DNA of 26,508 nucleotides from assembly GCA_016282555.1 (NCBI GenBank), contig JAEEKU010000052.1:1-26508 (forward strand), in the 5' to 3' direction. The DNA is from Methanomassiliicoccaceae archaeon. Lineage in GTDB: Archaea > Thermoplasmatota > Thermoplasmata > Methanomassiliicoccales > Methanomethylophilaceae. Shown here in pieces: positions 22,224-26,508 of the stretch. The translations under genes were made by a program, and so were the position numbers. The notes under the pieces were generated by a model that saw nothing but the letters and a program-made list of their open reading frames with translations, had not been told where the DNA came from and searched no databases. Numbering within the stretch: the stretch's first letter is position 1; each line of letters begins with the position of its first letter.

Positions 22224-23489
22224 ATGCAAAAAGGAATACTTTATGCGCTGGCAGCGGTCATCGCCGTCGCCGTAATCGTTGTCGCGGGCCTTACCCTCTT
22301 CAACGGCGGCAGCGACGACAAGCTTCCGGAGTACCAGAAAGACACAGGAACCGTCTACGGAAACGCGGACGGCAACTGCTTCATCGATGAAACAGACAAG
22401 AAAATCATTCAGAGAATCATCGACGGAAAGGCGTCCCTCAAGGATTATCCGTTCGCCGACTCCAAAGACATCGATATCGTAAACAAATACATCAGCAAGC
22501 AGAAATGCACCATCAAAGTTCTGGACGCCGAGAATAAGATCATCGATATCCAGTACCCCATCTCCAATGTCATCGTCCTCTGCGGTTCCAACCTGGCGCC
22601 GCTCATCAACATCCTTGACATTTCCGACAGAATCGTCGGAGCCGCCTACACCGGCGAAAAGATCAACCACTACCGCGACTACCCCATAGAACAGGGAATC
22701 AAGAACGGAACCATCACCCAGATCTCCACCAAGGGAACCACTGCCGATCTCGAACTGGTCAAAGACCTCAGAGACAAAGACTGCCACTTTATGATGACCG
22801 AGTACAGTTCTATGTACGATCTCGATTCCGACGAGAACGTTTCCAAACTCAACACCATGGGCATCGACGTTCTCCGCATGGAGGCCAGAGATCCCGGCCA
22901 GGACATGAGATCCATGGCTGTCTTCGGAATACTCCTCAACAGATCCGAGCAGGCGAAATCCTATCAGGACTTCATGAACGACATATACAGCCAGATCGAT
23001 TCCAAAGTCGGAAGCAAGGCGGGCACCCACAAAGTCCTGATCTCCAGTACGGTCAACAACCTCAGCGGTCTCGGATCCGGATACAACTCCATGATCGAAA
23101 TGGCTAAGGGAGTGAACGTCGCCGACTGGACCAGCAGCACCAAAGCCGTCGCGGTCGGAGACACCTGGTTCCTCGACCCCAAGTACAGCGTGGACATGAT
23201 GTTTATCGGAAGCACGTCCGATTACGGAGGATCCGGATTCACCGCGGCCAACATCCAGAAGGTTATGGACATATACCCGGACCACAACGCGATGAAGAAC
23301 GGAAAGATCTACATGTATTCCACCGGAATCCCGGTCGTATGCAGGATCGCGTACTATGCGCAGGCGATGTACCCCGACAGCTTCGATGCGAACTGGGCGC
23401 ATAACGTCCACCAGAGTTTCATCGACAAATTCTTCAAGATCGGATTCACCGTCGACGAGAACCTCTGCTTCAAGCTGCTTAACGCCTGA
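22224..23489 (+). CDS. Membrane-anchored substrate-binding protein of a FecCD-type transporter with dockerin-like domain
   Basis: A 421-residue protein. An uncleaved-looking N-terminal helix (about 5-26) has no lipobox cysteine, so it probably anchors the protein outside the cell. Residues 43-93 look like a dockerin type I module: the first EF-hand loop has Asn47, Asp49, Asn51 and Asp58, while the second loop is shortened to Ala-Asp-Ser-Lys-Asp. From about 95 on is the helical-backbone binding fold (PF01497) that captures iron-siderophore, haem or corrinoid. The stops are tandem TGA TAA. The gene leads an operon with an ATPase and two permeases. Substrate choice between iron chelate and cobamide is open; methyl-reducing methanogens need both. 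Confidence 0.88.
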   Translation: MQKGILYALAAVIAVAVIVVAGLTLFNGGSDDKLPEYQKDTGTVYGNADGNCFIDETDKKIIQRIIDGKASLKDYPFADSKDIDIVNKYISKQKCTIKVLDAENKIIDIQYPISNVIVLCGSNLAPLINILDISDRIVGAAYTGEKINHYRDYPIEQGIKNGTITQISTKGTTADLELVKDLRDKDCHFMMTEYSSMYDLDSDENVSKLNTMGIDVLRMEARDPGQDMRSMAVFGILLNRSEQAKSYQDFMNDIYSQIDSKVGSKAGTHKVLISSTVNNLSGLGSGYNSMIEMAKGVNVADWTSSTKAVAVGDTWFLDPKYSVDMMFIGSTSDYGGSGFTAANIQKVMDIYPDHNAMKNGKIYMYSTGIPVVCRIAYYAQAMYPDSFDANWAHNVHQSFIDKFFKIGFTVDENLCFKLLNA

Positions 23490-23498
23490 TAAACCATA

Positions 23499-23514
23499 CC
23501 GGGCCCCGGCCCGG
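23499..23514 (+). terminator. GC hairpin between the binding-protein and ATPase genes
   Basis: CCGGGC and GCCCGG form a six-base-pair stem with a CCCG loop, followed by CTTTAA. It lies 10 bases after the binding-protein stop. A partial terminator or RNA stabiliser would raise the binding protein above the membrane parts; the function is inferred. Confidence 0.4.
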
Positions 23515-23543
23515 CTTTAATCAAACGAACCGAGGAGCGGAAA

Positions 23544-24401
23544 ATGTATCACCTGTCCATGGAGAACGTGGAATTCGCCTACGGAAAGAACGGGATCCTC
23601 ACTCTGAACAATATAAATATAGACATCAGGAACCCGCAGCTGATATCCATTATCGGACCCAACGGCGTCGGGAAATCCACGCTGATCCATTGCATGAACA
23701 AGATTCTCGAACCTACCGGCGGAACGGTGATGGTGGACGAATCTGACGTCAAAAATATAAAAGTCAAAGAACTGGCTAAAAAAATCGGATACGTACCGTA
23801 CACGTCCGGAGACACGTTTCCGCTGACCGTCGTAGATACCATCCTGATGGGGCGCAATCCCCATAACAAATTCAGAAACAACATCAAAGAGGATATGGCC
23901 ATCGTAAAAGAGGTCCTGGAACTGATGGATATAGTCCCTCTCGCGCTCCGCCCCTTCAACGAGCTGTCGGCAGGACAGCACCAGAGAGTTATGCTTGCGA
24001 GAGGACTCGCGCAAGAGCCCGAGATCCTTCTTCTGGACGAACCCACCGCCAACCTGGATATAAAGCACCAGCTGGACGTTATCAGAATCCTCAAAAAACT
24101 GGCTGTGGAAAAACACATCGTGGTCATCATGATCAGCCACGATCTCAATCTCGCCGCGAAATACTCCGACAACGTCATAATGATGGCTCACGGGACCGTG
24201 TTCGCCGTGGGAAAACCAGCCGACGTCATAACGAAGGAAAACATCAAAGAAGTTTACGATGTGGATTCGGAAGTCGTGATGCACGGCGGAAGGCCCCTCA
24301 CCATCCTGCTGGATAATGAATTTACGGAAGAAGACGCGAAACTGCCGGAAGGGGCTTCCCTTGAAGCTAAAATTTTCCGTAAAACCGGCACGGCCGAATG
24401 A
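23544..24401 (+). CDS. ABC transporter ATPase, FecE/FepC family
   Basis: A 285-residue ATPase for the uptake system. The Walker A is Gly38-Pro-Asn-Gly-Val-Gly-Lys-Ser-Thr, the signature Leu-Ser-Ala-Gly-Gln (141-145), the Walker B Leu-Leu-Leu-Asp165-Glu166 and the switch His199. The position of the Q-loop glutamine is Tyr86 (Val-Pro-Tyr-Thr-Ser-Gly), an odd feature. The C-terminal 45 residues after the core are charged and acidic. GAGGAG (23532-23537), 6 bases before the ATG, is a strong ribosome site. The first permease follows after 9 bases, with its ribosome site overlapping this gene's TGA. Confidence 0.93.
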   Translation: MYHLSMENVEFAYGKNGILTLNNINIDIRNPQLISIIGPNGVGKSTLIHCMNKILEPTGGTVMVDESDVKNIKVKELAKKIGYVPYTSGDTFPLTVVDTILMGRNPHNKFRNNIKEDMAIVKEVLELMDIVPLALRPFNELSAGQHQRVMLARGLAQEPEILLLDEPTANLDIKHQLDVIRILKKLAVEKHIVVIMISHDLNLAAKYSDNVIMMAHGTVFAVGKPADVITKENIKEVYDVDSEVVMHGGRPLTILLDNEFTEEDAKLPEGASLEAKIFRKTGTAE

Positions 24402-24410
24402 GGTTCTACG

Positions 24411-25685
24411 ATGGCAGAATTGGAAATCAGCAATGTCGATGACGTAGAGAGGGAGTATCATTCCTACATTTCCCGCAAACTGCTGTTCATCGCAGTCTTC
24501 GTAATCGCCTGCATAGTGATTATCGCGATCTCGCTTTCGGTGAACGGATTAGGTCTGGCTCCGTTCGAGGCGTTCGAATACATGATCAAACACATATTCG
24601 GCACCACATACCCTTACCTGAGCGAAGAATGGTACAACGACTTCATCCTCTGGGAATCCTACGTTCCCCGCATCGCAATCGCCATAATCTGCGGCTGCGG
24701 ACTGGCCATATGCGGCGTGATAATGCAGGGGGTGCTGATCAACCCTCTGGCCGATCCTTACACCACCGGAGTTTCCGACGGCGCGAGCCTGGGAGCCACC
24801 GTGGCCATCGTCACCGGCTTCACCTACGCGAACGTCGTCGGCGAACTCGGAATCGTCATCAACGCCTTCATCGGAGCGGTAGTTCCCGCGGTAATCATCA
24901 TCGTCCTTTCCACGGCGATCAGAATGACTCCCGCTACTACGATCCTCGTCGGAGTGGCGCTTTCCAACGTGTTCGGGGGGCTGCAGACGCTGGTCAACTA
25001 CGGAGCAGACGAGAACGCCCTTACGGAAGCCCTCAGATGGGGGATCGGTTCCTTCACCCAGATCTCCTGGGACAGCTGCGTGGTGCCGTTTATCGTGACG
25101 TTCGCCGGAGGTTTGCTGTCGTTCTTCCTCTACAAGCAGCTGAATCTTCTCTCGATAGGAGAGAACAGCGCCAAGAGCCTCGGGCTGGACGTAGAGAAAT
25201 TCAAAGCGTTCTGTCTTATCGTCGCGGCTATAATGGCTTCCGCGCTCATATGCTACGTGGGAATCATCGGTTTCGTGGGTCTTCTCGGACCGCATCTGGC
25301 TAGGATGGTTCTGGGAGGGGACAACAAGTACGTCCTTCCGGCTTCTATGCTGGTCGGAAGTTTCCTGCTGCTTCTTTCGGATCTGATCTCCCGCGTCCTC
25401 ATCTATCCCGACGAGCTCAGAGTCGGACTGATCATGTCCGTGATCGGAGCGCCGGTGTTCCTGTACATGATCGTCAGACGCAAGAGCAGCTACGGAGGCG
25501 TATACCGATGTTCGCATCCGTCGGAAAAAACCCGGCAACCGCAGACGAAGCCGAGACCATGTATTACTCCTCCTCGAGGAGAAAGAAAATGTGGATCCTG
25601 CTGTTCGCGGCGACGTCCGTGCTGGGATTCTTCATCTCCGTATTCGCCTGCCAGACAAGTTCCATTTCCCCTTCGGACGTTATAG
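24411..25685 (+). CDS. FecCD-family permease, first subunit, apparent stop-codon loss
   Basis: The first 365 residues form a complete FecCD permease with about ten membrane helices. Val-Pro-Arg-Ile near 84, Gln-Gly-Val-Leu-Ile-Asn-Pro-Leu-Ala near 106, and the Gly-Phe-Val-Gly-Leu-Leu-Gly-Pro-His segment near 290, which contacts the ATPase, are all visible. The family C-terminus is reached at Ser-Ser-Tyr-Gly-Gly-Val-Tyr. The next codon is CGA (25506-25508), one base from TGA, and its last base is the A of the next gene's ATG; with TGA the junction would be the common TGATG overlap. Instead the frame continues 59 codons, Pro/Arg/Cys-rich and out of frame with the second permease, to TAG at 25683. 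I think the tail is not a functional domain. Confidence 0.85.
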   Translation: MAELEISNVDDVEREYHSYISRKLLFIAVFVIACIVIIAISLSVNGLGLAPFEAFEYMIKHIFGTTYPYLSEEWYNDFILWESYVPRIAIAIICGCGLAICGVIMQGVLINPLADPYTTGVSDGASLGATVAIVTGFTYANVVGELGIVINAFIGAVVPAVIIIVLSTAIRMTPATTILVGVALSNVFGGLQTLVNYGADENALTEALRWGIGSFTQISWDSCVVPFIVTFAGGLLSFFLYKQLNLLSIGENSAKSLGLDVEKFKAFCLIVAAIMASALICYVGIIGFVGLLGPHLARMVLGGDNKYVLPASMLVGSFLLLLSDLISRVLIYPDELRVGLIMSVIGAPVFLYMIVRRKSSYGGVYRCSHPSEKTRQPQTKPRPCITPPRGERKCGSCCSRRRPCWDSSSPYSPARQVPFPLRTL

Positions 25686-26508
25686 ACGTGCTTATAGCGC
25701 ACCTTACCGGAGGAAAAAGCGATTACGCGTTCGCGGACACCATCGTATGGAACTACAACGTCCCCCGCGCCATAATGGGGGTGTTCATAGGAGTCTCTCT
25801 GGCTATAGGAGGGGCGATAATGCAGGTGCTCATGCGCAACCCGCTCGCCACCCCGTTCACCACCGGAGTCTCCGCAGGGGCATCTTTAGGTTCCGCGCTC
25901 TTCATCTATCTGGATATAGCTATCATAGCTACGGGGAACTACACGCTTACTACCGCGATCAACGCGATAGTGTTCGCGATGCTCCCCACCGTCGCGATCA
26001 TACTGGTGTCCCAGCAGAAGCACATCACGCCCACGACGATGATTCTGGCGGGCATAGCGATGCTGTACATCTTCTCCGCCGTGACGACGCTGCTGATGCT
26101 GATGTCGCCGGGAGAAACTGTAGAGACAGCATTCAGGCACGGCGTCGGCTCCCTGGGGCGCGCGAACTGGGGCAACCTGTGGATCGTAGTCATTACGGTA
26201 ACCGTATGCGTGATAATCCTGCAGTATCTGTCCAGACAGATACATATCATGAACGCCGGACAGAGAACCGCGGTTACTCTGGGCGTCAGGGTGAAAACGA
26301 TCCGCAACATCGGACTGTTCATAGTGGCGGTCATGACCGCGGTCGGCGTCGGAATAACCGGAGGAATCGGGTTCCTAGGGCTTATCGCTCCGCACCTCGC
26401 GAGAATAGTGGTCGGTTCCGAGTTGAAATACCTGCTTCCCTGTTCCGCGGGAATGGGCGCCACGATCCTTCTGATCGCGGACGCCGTTTCGAAAGTCATA
26501 ATCCAGGA
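25508..26508 (+). CDS. FecCD-family permease, second subunit, 3' partial
   Basis: The frame is open from ATG 25508 to the window end (333 codons), so the gene is cut. The start has GGAGG (25494-25498) nine bases upstream. After a polar N-terminus of about 28 residues come FecCD helices. Val-Pro-Arg-Ala, Gly-Gly-Ala-Ile-Met-Gln...Arg-Asn-Pro-Leu-Ala-Thr-Pro, Thr-Gly-Val-Ser-Ala-Gly-Ala and Gly-Gly-Ile-Gly-Phe-Leu-Gly-Leu-Ile-Ala-Pro-His are all conserved family blocks. It presumably pairs with the first permease to make a heterodimeric channel served by the upstream ATPase. Only the last helix or two should be missing. Confidence 0.9.
   Translation, partial: MFASVGKNPATADEAETMYYSSSRRKKMWILLFAATSVLGFFISVFACQTSSISPSDVIDVLIAHLTGGKSDYAFADTIVWNYNVPRAIMGVFIGVSLAIGGAIMQVLMRNPLATPFTTGVSAGASLGSALFIYLDIAIIATGNYTLTTAINAIVFAMLPTVAIILVSQQKHITPTTMILAGIAMLYIFSAVTTLLMLMSPGETVETAFRHGVGSLGRANWGNLWIVVITVTVCVIILQYLSRQIHIMNAGQRTAVTLGVRVKTIRNIGLFIVAVMTAVGVGITGGIGFLGLIAPHLARIVVGSELKYLLPCSAGMGATILLIADAVSKVIIQ

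Noticed and set aside
22098..23411. Minus-strand open frame of 437 codons opposite the binding-protein gene
   Set aside because: Val/Asp/Gly-rich shadow; the plus-strand gene has clear family homology, a promoter and operon context.

Overview
The window looks like about 26.5 kb of chromosome from a methanogen-like euryarchaeon. I favour the Methanomassiliicoccales/Thermoplasmata side. Archaeal markers seen directly are a primase small subunit, archaeal elongation factor 1-beta with its Zn-ribbon partner, and TATA-type promoters lying 25-29 bases upstream of start codons. A bacterial-type gyrB-gyrA operon fits many Euryarchaeota. The lineage is an inference, supported by moderate-to-high GC, stop usage (18 TGA, 4 TAA and no TAG among 22 clear gene ends, as expected where TAG is kept for pyrrolysine) and a dockerin-like iron/corrinoid binding protein. 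No tRNA, rRNA, CRISPR or insertion sequence is visible, and no gap without a gene exceeds 300 bases.

Layout. 1-3.4 kb: end of a multi-spanning GT-C glycosyltransferase; a Zn-ribbon/aEF-1beta operon; an iron-sulfur flavoprotein-like reductase; an Rpn-family nuclease. 3.5-9.3 kb: gyrB-gyrA, divergent from a ThiC-family enzyme across a promoter region holding an alternating purine-pyrimidine (Z-DNA type) tract. 9.3-11.1 kb: priS and a nitroreductase, divergent from the next unit through a shared AT-rich core promoter. 11.2-13.2 kb: a TatD-like (COG1831) hydrolase, a metallo-beta-lactamase-fold protein that has lost its metal ligands, and a NifX/FeMo-co-binding-like protein. 13.3-16.1 kb: a DUF89 phosphatase overlapping an NDP-sugar pyrophosphorylase, then a convergent family 2 glycosyltransferase. 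16.2-18.7 kb: a YdbS/YdbT-like pair of membrane PH-domain proteins and a four-helix membrane protein. 18.7-22.1 kb: a heterodimeric ABC exporter in which one of the two ATP sites has lost essentially all its motifs. 22.2 kb to the end: a metal-chelate or corrinoid uptake system (binding protein, ATPase, two FecCD permeases, the last cut by the window).

Two points stand out. First, two genes (the TatD-like hydrolase and the first FecCD permease) read through the place where their stop is expected. In both, the codon there is CGA, one transition from TGA, exactly at the junction with the next gene. Second, several proteins carry multiple coordinated losses of catalytic residues (the MBL-fold protein and the ABC exporter), which suggests pseudoenzymes with a retained role. 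Genes that start a transcription unit mostly appear leaderless, with TATA centred about 27 bases before ATG. Downstream genes use Shine-Dalgarno sites or ATGA overlaps. This pattern was used to choose several starts.
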